Below, piece after piece: positions 23,086-33,798 of a stretch of 64,000 bases of DNA. The number at the start of each line of letters is the position of its first letter. Position 1 is the stretch's first letter. Location: the NCBI GenBank assembly GCA_026419785.1, contig JAODTK010005841.1:424306-488305 (forward strand), in the 5' to 3' direction. This DNA comes from Sclerodactyla briareus. Its lineage: Eukaryota > Echinodermata > Holothuroidea > Dendrochirotida > Sclerodactylidae. The notes below the pieces were generated by a model, which did not search any database, was not told where the DNA came from, and worked only from the letters and a program-made list of their open reading frames with translations. The translations under genes and the position numbers were made by a program.

Positions 23086-24420
23086 GTTCAATGATAATAA
23101 TGAGGATATAGATAGATAGTATACGATATATAATATGTACGGTACGGGATTGAACGAAGGCGTATGTTGCTTATGTAAGTTGGCTAATGGCTCAATTAGG
23201 GAAGTCGATAGGCACTTAGGCCTCTTTATATATGCGAAGACTCATCAGTGAAAATAAACACGAGCCGCGTATCTATATGTTATTACCGGCTTGTCTCGTG
23301 TGGGATCCGTCTTATCGAGAAATTATTCACCTAATGTCTACAACAGTGTTTTCTAACCTCGGAACTATCCTCCACAACCCAGTTTGCTGTCCTGGGGAAG
23401 ACGCTGTGAAAACGGCTGGCCCTCCCCTTTATGGATGTTCAGATACATCTGGTGGGGTGTTGCGCAAAATATTCGAAATAATTTAACACTCTCAACATTG
23501 TTCCCATTTTTCAAGTCAGTACAATCTGTTTCAGGCCTAATAAATTACCACATCACCACGACGAAAGGAGCACTGCAGTAATTGTCGCCATGACTGTTGG
23601 AACACACCATAAAACGAAATTGTCACTAAGTGTATACAGGAGATTCATATAATAATATACAAGGGCATTTTGTCGAGAATTCGACCATTACAGACTATTA
23701 CGGCCATTTTTGTTCCACCTTTGCCTTGTCGCTGCCCAAATTTTCCACGAATATTTGTTTTCCCCCCCCCCCCCCCCCCCCGATTTTGTCATCGCAGAAA
23801 AAAGTGTGCGACAGTCTTCCCCCCCCCCCCCCCCCACCCCTCCGCTCGTAAGTCTGTATGAACCGTGTAAAAAAATCCCGCTCTTCCCACTTCGGGAATC
23901 AATGTTCACATGAAAAGCGCCTAATGCAAAAAGCCTCTCGGCGCTTTACAGAGCAAAAAGAAACATAGAGCAGAACAAGTGCAAGTCGGAACGTCTTGGT
24001 AGCTGCGGACAGCAAAACTCTTGTGGCAAATACACTGCATTTTTTTCGCCATTTCACATTTATTGTTTGTTTCACAACATTCCAACTGACCTCTACTGAA
24101 ATCTGTCCCCCCCCCATAAACCATGGAATGACTTGGACCATGTCTACCACATTAGCCTAATATTTGCTATCAGTGCCCATTCCTAAGCCTTGGCAGTGAC
24201 ATGACAAGCTTCCCACAGAAATTAATATCTACTTGTGACAACTCCATAGGTATATTCCAGTGTTGAGAACGCACTCCACAAGTTACCATCAAACAGCATT
24301 AGGTGGGGGGGAGGGCGCAAGCCCCCATTTCTAGGTCATCCCTGCTGAGGAATTTGGAGCCGAGAGGTAATTTTTGTAAACCAATCCTGTGGAGGCAGGG
24401 TCTAATGTAAACTAGGGCAA
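23086..24420. other. Unassigned DNA with two poly-C tracts
   Basis: Runs of C at 23,763-23,780 and 23,820-23,836 break up the sequence. The 'ctcaggtggggggg...gcaagccccc' text near 24,300 resembles a MITE end. An 84-codon frame at 23,232-23,486 (+) is unrecognised. This block separates the two parts of the L1/Tx1-like element and is probably inserted material. Confidence 0.4.
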
Positions 24421-24756
24421 GATGCGATGAAAGACAAATCAAACACCCCCTGGACAATAGGTTTTATTGTCAACTATTCTGCAGAACTGGACCTTCTGAT
24501 AGATAAGGTAACACTGCTCAGCAGAGGATGGAGTAATTGTAAACAAACATGTCTGGCAGCAGGAGAGCTCAAAATAAAGTTGGAAATTGGGGTAATTAAT
24601 TGGACATAATTCAAAAATGCTAATAACACTTGCGAACATAAATGTAGCTAAGGCTAGCCAGTAGCAAGCTTCATCCACCCACCAAGTTTCAACCTGATCG
24701 CATGTATGGTTAGAAGTTAGAAATGAACGTGACGAACAGAAGGGACGAACGAAAAC

Positions 24757-24804
24757 GGACGAACGAACGAACGAACGAACGAACGAACGAACGAACGAAC
24801 GGAC
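24757..24804. repeat. (GAAC)n microsatellite
   Basis: About eleven tandem copies of GAAC/CGAA. It lies in the 3' flank of the minus-strand CR1/L2-like LINE, which could make it the tail of that element. The Arg-Ser-Phe-Val frames across it are repeat artefacts. Confidence 0.95.
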
Positions 24805-24889
24805 GGAGAGACATGATGACTTGTAGAGCTGCTCTCCCGCAGCTAAAAAAGAATGAACAGAGGACAAAAAAACAGGGAGAGAAGCACAC

Positions 24890-25665
24890 AACAAGCCATA
24901 AAACAGGAGAATCAGTCAGACAGAAAGTGTTGAGTGACGAGGAACGTTTTGAGCGAGACTGGAAAGTAGTTACAGTCGGAGCCAGACGGACAGAGAGAGT
25001 CAGGTGAGGGTATCCCACAAGGGAGGCGAGTGGAACGGTCAAACCGTAGAACTTGATGGATGAGCGACCCGTGACTTTATACTGTTGCTTAGAAGATGAC
25101 CTTAGGGATATGGAAGGAATATGCAGCTGAACCAGCACCGAGATGAAACTAGGGGCCATGCAGTTGATTGCTTTAATATGAGTAGAGGGATCTAAGAGCA
25201 ATTCTCCTATGCTTACAGGGAGCCATTGAGCCTGTATAGGAAATGAGGGATATCTCATGACGAAGAGCACAGAGAGTGAGACGAGCAGCAATGTTCTGCA
25301 CTCGCTTAAGCTTAATTGTTAATACGATAGTCAGGAGGGAGACCAAATAAAAAGGAATTACAAGCACCCAGCCTGGATGTGACAAAAGCATGGATAAGCA
25401 TGGTGGTGGTCTTCTAATCGTGGTACTGGCGAATGTTCCCTATCATTCTAATTGCATGCAGGGAGGCTTTACAAATGGTTTGCATGCACATGACTAGACA
25501 TTCCAAATTCAACGACAGAAATTCAACGACAGAATTGTCGACTTTGATGGTAGGATGCGGAGAAGAATTACTAAAGTGTAACGAGAAGTAGATAAACTCT
25601 GTGTCCTCATCATTCAGCACAAGCTGTCCACTAGAGGTTCCCAACTGGACACAGAGAGAACCGGT
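24890..25665 (-). pseudogene. CR1/L2-like LINE reverse transcriptase, C-terminal half
   Basis: Minus-strand frames read, in order, LNDEDTEFIYFS (about 25,615), MCMQTICKASLHAIRMIGNI (about 25,480), KRVQNIAARL (about 25,310), KAINCMAPSFISVLVQLH (about 25,170) and SRSLRSSSK-like ISLRSSSKQQYKV (about 25,110). These are the successive motifs after the RT active site of CR1/L2-like proteins, a post-palm and thumb region that normally reads 'KtEfi.fg', 'lR.Ir.yl', 'kRvQN.aaRl', 'kalnglAPsYi.dLi' and 'sRsLRSs'. At least two frame shifts separate them. The 5' end abuts L1/Tx1-like sequence at about 25,665, so this LINE is inserted in that element. Confidence 0.85.
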
Positions 25666-25669
25666 ATAA

Positions 25670-27605
25670 GTAAGGGTATAAAGATGAGAAGACCACGTCG
25701 GACAAAGTTCTTGGCCCCTCTTCCTTCACAATTGTGCGACATAAATCGCCCACCAGACAAGACGGGTTCTCAAAAGGCACTAAAACACCTTTCAGGAGAA
25801 GAAAATGCAACTTGGAAGGCAGATTAACCAAACTAAGCCCGCCACTCGAAGGGGGTTTAGGCATATACAAAATACTGCTCCTCACTAGTTGGGCTTACGC
25901 TCTCCCCAAATAAGTAAAAACTAACCTCCCCAGTCGTATCAGGACACGGTCAGGAACATACAGCACCGTGCCCGGGTACGAGAGGAGAGGAACAACGAAA
26001 CGATACAGTGACTTTCTCCAGAAGAGAAAGACACCTGTGATTAAAAGACTTTAGCCGGGACTCCACTGAATCTACCCTACTCTTTTCATGTAGTAATTTC
26101 AGGGTGCCATACCCAAACGAGATGCCATAATTGATCTTAATTGGGTCATCCGTTCGGGACGCACTAAAAGGTAATTAACAGCCGCGCCACCTCTCCAGAC
26201 GCGAGCCCTTCGTCTTGGTCGGGTTGAGCTGGCACCCGTTAGCCCACTGAAAACTAGACATGTGCAGGCGGGTAAACCGCCAACTTGTATTCCTTGCAGA
26301 AAAGAAACAGCTGTGGATCTCAGTCAGAGGAAGCATATTGAATAATGTCCATCTGACCTCCAGTACATGACCTTGAAATGACCTCATGTTGTTTAGGACT
26401 AACAACAGTCCACATCCGCCGAGTTTCGTTCAATTCTGACGAAGTTCAAAAAAATGCGGGGAAAGAACACAAATTTGACCTCTGGTGACCTTGAAAACAA
26501 CAATGTTATTCGGGACCAACTTTTGTCCCCACCCACCAAGTTTCGTTTGAATCGGGCTAACACTGCATTTCGCAAAAAAAAAAAAAAACAACAACAACCA
26601 CAAATCTGACCCGGGACATATGAAAATCACCGTCATGTTTTGGACAATCCCTACCCACCAAGTTTCGTTTAAATTGAGTAAACTCAAGTATTTTTTGGTA
26701 AAAACCTGCAAAATGGAGAGCAGCAGACATGCAGTGACGCCCACTTTCGAACTCATACGAGATTTCACTAGCGCGGACATATGTACCAAGTTTCAAATCG
26801 ATCAGACAAAGCGATGGGAAGTTATTGCGCTAACGCCTAAAGTTTCCGGCGGGGGAGCCGGGACGGCGTCGGCTAACACCCAAAACCACCATATCCCAAG
26901 ACACTCCCAGTTGTAGCGGGGATATAATTATCCAACACAACAACCTCTAAGGGAACCCACGTCGGACACTACGCAGGTAATGTAATCTGCTGAATCTACT
27001 GAATATATTTTAAACTAGCTCCGCTCGGCACCAGAAAAGAACGAAAACTTCCAAATTGCAAAGTGCAATTGTCCAACGAAGTGCTGAGCGCTTCACTGAA
27101 CAAAACATATAACAGTGGTAAACGGGAGCAGCCCTGTCTGACCCCTCTCAGTACAGGAAAAGGGTCGGATGTTAACCCGTTAACAGTAACGCAACTAAAA
27201 ATATATTTTATATAACATGACAATCCAACGAATGAAATCCCGATTTAACCGGAAGGATCCAGAGTCCTAATTAAAAAACTATGGTCTACCATGTTAAATG
27301 CCTTTCCTTGGTCCAAAGAGACCAAGGTACAGTGCAAATTTCGATCGCTAACATGATGAACTAAATCTCTCAGTAACCAAACTACCAGAGTTAGGTTGAA
27401 TAATACACCTGCCTCGCACTGAGCAAGTCTGCAAAGGACCCACAATGTCTGGCATAACAGCGGACAAGCGATTTCCCAGAGTCTCGGAAAGGATCTTATA
27501 ATCTACGTTAAGAAAGGTAATGGGGCGCATGTTCTTGTGGTTGACAGGGTCACTCGGCTTTGGGAAGTGAATGATATTCCCCATCCGCTGCGTGTCACTA
27601 AAAAA
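25670..27605 (-). pseudogene. L1/Tx1-like LINE reverse transcriptase (broken)
   Basis: Reading down the minus strand: NHKNMRPITFLNVDYKILSE (about 27,530), SLDQGKAFNMVDHSFLIRTL (about 27,290), VLRGVRQGCSRLPLLYVLFS (about 27,140), then after an insertion ANGCQLNPTKTKGSRLERWR (about 26,200) and GGLSLVNLPSKLHFLLLKGV (about 25,840). They match the fingers ('RPItLLN.DYKilsk'), palm A ('D..KAFD.V'), palm B ('GVRQGCPLSPLLY'), post-palm ('SGa.lN..Kskg') and thumb ('GGLgl.nl') blocks of L1/Tx1-type RTs. Palm A reads AFN where D is usual, and the YADD block is missing because another repeat sits there. It lacks the endonuclease, which would lie upstream beyond 27.6 kb. Dead. Confidence 0.85.
26350..26990 (+). 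repeat. Dispersed TGACC repeat (family F3) inserted in the LINE
   Basis: Internal units of about 70-110 bp repeat 'caccaagtttcgtt(t/c)(g/a)aat'. The right end 'gttattgcgctaacgcctaa' plus 'agcggggatataatta' matches 39.60-39.75 kb. It interrupts the LINE between LVPSGASLKYIQ and the post-palm block, removing the YADD motif. Its own frames are not proteins. Confidence 0.8.
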
Positions 27606-28204
27606 AAAATTAAAGTGAAAATTTAAATCTGTAATATATACATTTCGTACTCGTGTCAGACTAGTGAATCTCGAATGGGTCCGAGAATTGGCATTACTGC
27701 ATGTATGCTACCCTGTACATGCAGGTTTATTCCCATTTTGATGGGTGGGAGCGAAAGTTGGTCCCGAGAGAACATGACGGTTATTTCGAGGTCACCGGAG
27801 GTCGTATTTATTTTTTCTTTGCGATTCTGTTAAACTTAGTCGGATTTGAATGTAATCATGCCCATTTGACCTTCTGTGATTTTCGATCAGTCCGAGCACT
27901 CTATTAGGCAATATTTTCATTTTTGCACATCTCTGCTGATATTGCTTACAGGTATTCGTTGCCGGGAGGTTGTCACATTATCCTACTCGCATTGTCAATC
28001 TCATTGCCTGGAATGACATTCTAACCTTCCCCCCCCCCCTCTCTCTCTCCCCACTCTCTCGACGGTCACAACTCGTCTGAAACTAGGCTACATGTTATAT
28101 CGACAATAAGCCATGTTAGCTGCAAGAATGTGAACAGGATTGAGGATGAACGAGTCTGAACAGCTGAAGGGCCCTCTTCTCCTCCTCACCTCACCTATCC
28201 CGGA
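27606..28204. repeat. Partial F3 copy and pyrimidine tract
   Basis: 27,665-27,910 resembles F3 in reverse orientation ('ggcattactgcatgt', 'aaagttggtcccgaga', 'gaggtcaccggaggtc'). Near 28,027-28,065 is a CT-rich tract. No gene. Confidence 0.45.
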
Positions 28205-29850
28205 TTCTAGTTGACCGTACGTATAGGGGCGCCACAGATGACCTCGCAACCACCTCCATCTACATCTTTCTGTTCTCCGTCCTTCTCCCCCGGGGCACCA
28301 GGTAGGCTGAGACCCGTCCATTCTGCTGAGATGGTGTTCCCCATCTTTTTTTTTCGGTCTGCCTCCTTCTTCTTCCTCCTTGTACGATACCTTGCAGGAT
28401 CGACTTGGCCATTCTGATGATCTGAGAAATGCCGGTTTGTTAACTAATTCAAGGAGGATTAGATCAGCAACGATTGAAACTGGTACGATAGAAACTGAGA
28501 CGGAACTCCGTCTTCAATAGAATATGGAAAAATTGGAATGGACTACCAGAGAGTGCTGTGTCAGCCCAAACACTCAATGATTTCAAGAACATTCTAGAAC
28601 AGTGCGGGATCCTCAAGGGTCTTACTCTTTAGACCTTCTATCCCATGATGCCATTCTCTCAACTATTGGAAGATTCAACCAACGCCAGATGAGAGGTGGC
28701 CATCCAGGTAAATCCAGGTAAATCCAGTTTGCGTTTCTTCACTGTGGTGAGAAGGTCATCGTATGGGCCGAAGGCCTGTCTGATTCTGTTTTTTATTCTT
28801 GGTTGGAGATATGGTCCCTGTGGGAGATGTTAAGGAGTCTTCGGAAACATCTCATTTCTGTGGCTTGATTTCTTCTCTCGATGTCGGCTATCAGGGTCCA
28901 CTATCACAAGGCATACATGATACAGGAATAGGAATGTGACAAGTGAGCGCATCAGTTCGGATTCTTGACCGGAGGGTGATGTTCCAGTCCTTCCAACTTG
29001 GCTTCAGTTTTGTAACTGCTGCTGTTGTCTGTGCAATCCTGGAGAATATTCCTAGCTTTGACCTTCATCTGTTACTATTGCTTCCAGGTACTTGAAGCTT
29101 TGGACACTTTCTAGCTTTCCGCAATTGACCCTGATACCTACGTTTATGCTCTTGCTGTTATTGGTCATCAGCTTGTTTTTTGTGCATTAATCTCCATGCC
29201 ATAGTCCGCTGTGGTCTTAACGACTCAAGAGTTCTCCCTCTTTTCCTGCAAATCGAAGATTTGTGCATGTTCTTCCACCGATGGTTACTGTGCCATCATG
29301 CTTTTACAACGCGTCCTACATGATTCTCTCGAGAAAAACGCTGGAGAGAGTAGGTGAAAGCAAGCAAACTTGCCGGACTCCCGACTGTTGCTCTGAACCA
29401 CTCCCCTATGGCACTATTGAAAATGACTGCACTGGTGGCCTTGTCGTAAAGCTGTTGGATCACTCTGGTAAGGTTGACATTGATGTTATAGTGTCTCACA
29501 GTTTCCCATAACGCTTCATGCCAGACTCTGTCAAAAGCTTTTTTGAAGTCTATGGAGACATGGTAGATGTTGCAGATAACATTAACACAGTATTTTGAGA
29601 TTAAAGATCCGTTTTGTCGTATTACGGCCTGCTCTGAATCCAGCCTGCTTTTCTGCAGTGATTGGCCTCTGTTTGAGGTTTCAATCGGTTCACCAGTATC
29701 TTCAGCATCGTCACTGGTGGCAGATGAGGCTGATTGTTCGATAATTCTGACACTGTTGCGAGTTGCCTTACTTTGGGAGGGTGATAAGCTGATAACTAAA
29801 GATTGTGTCCATCCTCTTCTCCTGAAACAGAGGGAAGATAACCTACATGG
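28205..29850 (-). pseudogene. Non-LTR retrotransposon reverse transcriptase, second LINE lineage
   Basis: Minus-strand blocks in order: CQNYRTISLI (about 29,728), EKQAGFRAGRNTTKRIFNLK (about 29,640), VSIDFKKAFDRVWHEALW (about 29,545), ATSAVIFNSAIGEWFRATVG (about 29,430), AQTTAAVTKLKPSWKDWNIT (about 28,980), GPYDDLLTTVKKRKL (about 28,750), and after an insertion MAKSILQGIVQG (about 28,410). This is a widespread invertebrate LINE RT whose usual text is 'NYRTISLI', 'gFRaGRsT', 'iDFKKAFDRVWHeaLW' and 'TTVKKRKLkW'. Several frame shifts occur, and the section around the GVRQGC motif is degraded (reads VGSPASLLAF). The 5' end is truncated. The clade (RTE-, I- or Nimb-like) is not decided. Confidence 0.85.
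28425..28738 (+). mobile_element. Plus-strand LINE tail nested in the LINE
   Basis: A plus frame reads FNRIWKNWNGLPESAVSAQT then LNDFKNILEQ at about 28,513-28,600. This is the conserved C-terminal tail of another RT type ('f.R.v..WN.LP..vV.A.slN.FKn.Ld'). It ends in the short repeat 'ccaggtaaatccaggtaaat' at 28,704-28,728. It splits the minus-strand LINE exactly between TTVKKRKL and the following MAKSILQG block, which are adjacent in intact relatives. Confidence 0.75.
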
Positions 29851-30819
29851 CTTGATTTGTATTTATCTACTGATAATTTGTGGTAACTCAACATAACGAC
29901 AATTACGTGTAGGCTATAAGCAAGGGGTAATAGTTACTGTTGTAATAATAACATACCCGACCAATTATTCTGGTCATGCTACTTTCCACACATCGACAAG
30001 GATAAATAGACAACCTACAAGGCTCTCCGTCCTGACGAGACCCCGAGTCCTGATGAATATATTTTAATTATGGCTCACATCGATTATTCGCAGATCACCT
30101 CTCCTGGCTGCTTTCATTTCCTAAGGTACGTTACTCTTGGCAACCAATCAGGCCACTTGGTGAGTACTCATGACGTGCAAGAAGATTTTGTTTGATCATT
30201 CGTCTGCACGTAATACGAAGTTTAGTGACGAGTAGGCTATTTAGGCTATTTTACTCGCTTGAGGAAATTCCTCGAAATATAACGGAAACCGTTTTCTAAT
30301 TAGTCTGACACACGAATGTAACTTCAATGGACTGCTGAACTCACCCAACCGATAATGGGCTGATCAGCCAGGGATAGATGGGTAGAATTAGGCTATTAAC
30401 TGATGTATACACTCAGACATGGCTTGCCTGGCCAGTCTGGGAGTGATCGTTTCTACTCTTCATTGGAGATCAATAGACCATATAGGCTACTATCTTAGTG
30501 TAATGCTATCGAGACACCTGTATGCTAGTGTTGTGACTAACGGCGTCATTTTGTTCCGCTATCCTAGTTTGCTTACCAGACTATGATATTTGACTATCGA
30601 TCGTGCGTTAACCTCTTGAAGACGGCCGTTGGTGGTTTCGTTCTGTCGGCCACGTATTCCACGTAGACCATCACGATAAGGGGCCTACTCTTGCCTTTCC
30701 GACGCAACTCCTGCCCGGAAGCCTGGACCTATATTTACCGTCAGTTTTTCTTGGGCCCGCAGTGGACTGTAACCAGCCGCGGGGCTCCGATGACATGCCG
30801 CATATAGGTAGGTGAAGGC
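29851..30819. other. Unassigned DNA
   Basis: No recognisable gene, RNA or transposon end. Short TGTT/AATAATAA-rich text at 29,930-29,960 might be a retroposon tail. Confidence 0.45.
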
Positions 30820-31305
30820 GTGGCATATAGGTAACTCATTTCATAGGGCACTTCGTGTTAGCAGTCAATGGAGCAAGCCAGGGAAATGACGATATTTCGC
30901 TCATTTGTGAGTGTATTGACACCAATTCAATGATAATTTGTTCTTGGCATTCTACTTCACATGAAAATGGCAGAAATTCCGATTGAAATCCGATTTTTCC
31001 AACTCAAAGAGGCCGTTTTTATTTTTTCCGATCGCCGTAACGCAGCCTACCATGATAAACAGTTAAGGCTAGGCCCCATGGAAGGCAATTGGGCCAAAAA
31101 CCAAAATGATTGCTTGATTTGAGTTGAGAAAATCGGATTTTAATCAGAATTTCTGCAATTTTTTATGTGAAGTATAATAACAAGAACAAACCATCGAAAT
31201 TTCGTGGCGATACACCACAAAGAGGGAAATATCATGATTTTTCTGGCTGCTCCATTGACTGCTAACCACAAGATGCCCCTATGAAATGAGTTTGCACGTT
31301 GCCTA
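30820..31305. repeat. Large imperfect inverted repeat (foldback)
   Basis: The left arm, about 30,826-31,009, contains 'aactcatttcatagggc', 'gttagcagtcaatggagca', 'atttgttcttg', 'ttctacttcacatgaaaat', 'gcagaaattc' and 'aatccgattttt'. The right arm, about 31,116-31,300, carries the reverse complement of all of these in mirror order. Arms of roughly 180 bp pair at about 80-85% by eye and flank a ~105-bp loop ('ccgatcgccgtaacgcag...'). It may be a foldback transposon or a palindromic MITE; if transcribed it would give a long hairpin RNA. Confidence 0.85.
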
Positions 31306-31489
31306 TAGGTGGGTAAATTGGTAACAAAGCCTGCCTTAGCCTGGGGCCCATGCACTGCCCGATGTCTGTCCGACGACATCCGCCGATGCGGACTCGATGC
31401 ATCCAGGCGGAGCCATCGAGAAAACGCTTCACCACGATTCACCACGATGCGGTGTAGTTCACACAACACGATTTTTGCGATTATTTCAG

Positions 31490-31865
31490 TCACGATACGC
31501 ACGTCAAATTATATATGGTCAGTGTTATCGCTGTATTTAGGTCCATTCGTTTATAAAATAAAACTGGAATTTGCTTGGAAAAATATGTCTTTAACAAAGA
31601 CTTGAATGTATGAGCCGAACACGCATGTCGGATATGTGATGGCAATTTGTTCCACAGCTCAGGAGCGATATGAGAAAATGCCTGGTTCCCAATCCTCTTT
31701 TCTGGAGGGTCTCGACTCAAGAACAGACTAATCCGCTGATGTCCGGGGTGATAGTCGTTTGACAAATGTTTGTTTTTAGACGGATGTTGATCAAGTTTGG
31801 ACACAATGTTCGTTGGAAAAAACCACGATGAAGAAATGTCAGGAAAGAACATCGATCAGTTCCTT
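31490..31865 (-). pseudogene. LINE reverse transcriptase C-terminal tail
   Basis: A clean minus-strand frame carries RIGNQAFSHIAPELWNKLPS (about 31,680) followed by HTFKSLLKTYFSKQIP. This is the standard terminal block of CR1/L2-like RTs ('g.raFs..AP.lWNsLP...r....FKs.LKTylF'). Only about 100 codons remain. It is a 5'-truncated copy and the source element is not in the window. Confidence 0.8.
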
Positions 31866-32020
31866 CAAGAAAACTCTTCCAAAATTAGATTTAGATGCCA
31901 GTTTTTATTTGTCGTTCAGTAAATTCAGTTCGGCCCATTCGTCACTCTGTCGTCATTTCCTTAGCATCACCATGGACACTGATAGAAATTCTGGTTAGCT
32001 CATCGATGTCAATAGCGCTC

Positions 32021-32360
32021 AGTTAACCCCCCTTCTCTAAGGGCTACTTACGATGGGCAACTTACCTTCTGGATTTACTACAAATTGCATTTTAAGCCAA
32101 ACGGGGGCCCGCTTTCAACAACACCTTATACCACAAAAAAGTGCAGAGCCACGTATCGAACCCAGTCGTAAATTAGCTTGGCGCGCGGTACCGGTGGTGC
32201 TGTACATCATTCCAAATAACACCCGAGGCCCCCGTCTTAGTGGGGAGGACGGGCGGGTGTCCAGAAGGTAAGTTGCCAATCATAAGTAGCCCCCCTTAAC
32301 GAAGGGGGGTTAACTTACTTCAGAGCACTTACCTTCTGGACTTACTACAAATTGCAGCCT
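32021..32360. repeat. Split terminal repeats of the DIRS element (three arms)
   Basis: Arm 1 (32,021-32,090) reads 'agttaaccccccttctctaa', 'gggctacttacgatgggcaa', 'cttaccttctggatttacta', 'caaattgc'. Arm 2 (32,260-32,313) is its reverse complement ('tccagaaggtaagttgccaa', 'tcataagtagcccccctta', 'gaaggggggttaac'). Arm 3 (32,326-32,356) repeats part of arm 1 in direct orientation ('cttaccttctggacttacta'). A further inverted pair, 'cgggggcc' and 'ggcccccg', lies between arms 1 and 2. A mix of inverted and direct partial repeats at the 3' side of the recombinase gene fits DIRS-type termini. The matching opposite end was not found. Confidence 0.65.
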
Positions 32361-32639
32361 CCCACCGCTAGGAGGTGGGAAGCCGGGGGCGGATTAATCA
32401 AACTAGAATAAGAACACTCACGCTAGAAGACGCCGGCGTACCGCCTCCACAGTCAGCCCAGTCCCAAGACACAGGCAGGATGTCCCCGAGCCAGCTACAA
32501 CCCTACATAATACGCTCTACGAGCGAGGCCGTGGGCGGGGAAGGGGAGGGGGCGCAAAGCCGACGCTGACCTAAAGGCAGTGGCCCCCGGGCGAGAAGGG
32601 CCACCACCTGAGGGGGAACCCGAACTGCGACCCCCCGTG

Positions 32640-33325
32640 CGGGAGGAAAGCGGGGCCATGATGTATTCCACTCCGCAGGATGTCCCGAAGGTATGAAGCG
32701 ATAAGGTATTCTGAGATTTTCATTCCGCAGCCTGGAGGATCTTCTCCAAAGGACCACCTTTATAGAGCGCGAGGGAGAAGGCAACCTCCCTCACATCGTG
32801 AGCTCGCGGTCGAGACGGACCGTCCCCCGGGTCTACCCGACGGATCGCGCTGACGGTCCTGCGAGAGATCGTATCCCTTAGAGGCGCGTGTATCCCTTTG
32901 CTGCGCCATATCCAGGTGAATCCGAAGTGCCCAAACCTGACACCACATCTCATCCCTCTCCACTCCTGAGAACTCCCCCAGCAAGCGATAAAAATGGTGG
33001 GGCCAGGGAGGAATTGATCGACTTGCGTCTTAGTGAGAAACAAGGGGTCTGGGACCAGACGGACCAGTGTGGCTCAAAACGCATATGGCCCGGAAGAATA
33101 GACAAAGCGCGCGAGCCACTTACTGCGCCGAGCCGATGCCGCCGCAAAAAAAGGCTGTTTTGACCGTCAGCTGCGGCAGAGAGCATTCCGTCAGCGGCTC
33201 GAAGGGTGGCTCCGCTAGTATCCGCCGGACGTCCCCCATGTCCCAGGGAGGAACGAGAGTGCGAACTCTTAGGGTGACCCAAGATCATTCTACGAGGGAG
33301 CACTTGTACATGCGTTCGTAACTCT
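32640..33325 (-). pseudogene. DIRS tyrosine recombinase, catalytic half
   Basis: Minus-strand blocks: RILAEPPFEPLTECSLPQLT (about 33,220-33,165) followed by VKTAFLL, then a shifted frame with FLTKTQVDQFLPGP (about 33,040), a segment ISRRTVSAIRRV (about 32,865) and RAHDVREVAFSLALYKGGPL (about 32,808-32,750). The last block corresponds to the H-x-x-R catalytic box of tyrosine recombinases ('aHsvRgvatSlAl.kGvpl..il.aa.W'). The downstream 'nTF..hYl' block survives weakly in another frame near 32,700-32,650. In intact enzymes it would integrate circular DNA copies through a tyrosine nucleophile. Frame shifts make this copy non-functional. Confidence 0.8.
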
Positions 33326-33798
33326 CATATCGATCACTGTAACAGTCTCTATATTAACCTAACCCGATCTCATACTATGCCTCTACAGAGAATTCAGACC
33401 TCGCGCTCAAAGAAGTTCCATCATGTTACACCGGTTTTACGATCTCTTCACTGGTAACCTGTTACTGAAAGGATTGAATTTAAAGTTCTCCCCCTCACTT
33501 ATAAAGCCAGGAATGGCCTGGCCCCACAGTACATCGTCGACCTCATCATACCCAAGCAGGCTTCATCTGGTGCTACTCTATGCCTCAAGGCCGCTACCTT
33601 CACCTCAGATTGACTCATGCCCAGTTCTTCTTACGAGATATGGTGACCGTGCCTTCTCCGTGGCTGCCCCGTTTTCCAGGAAAAAAAAACCTCAAATCAT
33701 TTCTTTTACTACATTAACTTTCTCCTTCTTTCATGTAAAGCGCTAGAACAACACTTGTATTAAGCGCGATATAAGTGTATTATTATAATTATTATTAA
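33325..33798 (+). mobile_element. CR1/L2-like LINE 3' end inserted in the recombinase gene
   Basis: Plus-strand frames read IEFKVLLLTYKA-like text near 33,473 ('attgaatttaaagttctccc'), then ARNGLAPQYIVDLIIPKQAS in one frame (about 33,508) and RYGDRAFSVAAPF (about 33,640). These are the C-terminal RT blocks 'kaRNGLAPqYi.dLi' and 'gdRaFsvaAP'. The 3' end 'taagcgcgatataagtgtat' followed by 'tattataattattatta' is a typical CR1-like UTR and microsatellite tail. It sits between the two halves of the tyrosine recombinase, with the AT-rich tail ending abruptly at GC-rich DIRS sequence at 33,798. Confidence 0.85.

Noticed and set aside
24710-25291. 193-codon minus-strand frame taken as one protein
   Set aside because: Only its first half carries LINE motifs. 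The second half is antisense to low-complexity DNA and the (GAAC)n tract, so it is a fusion of a LINE frame with noise.
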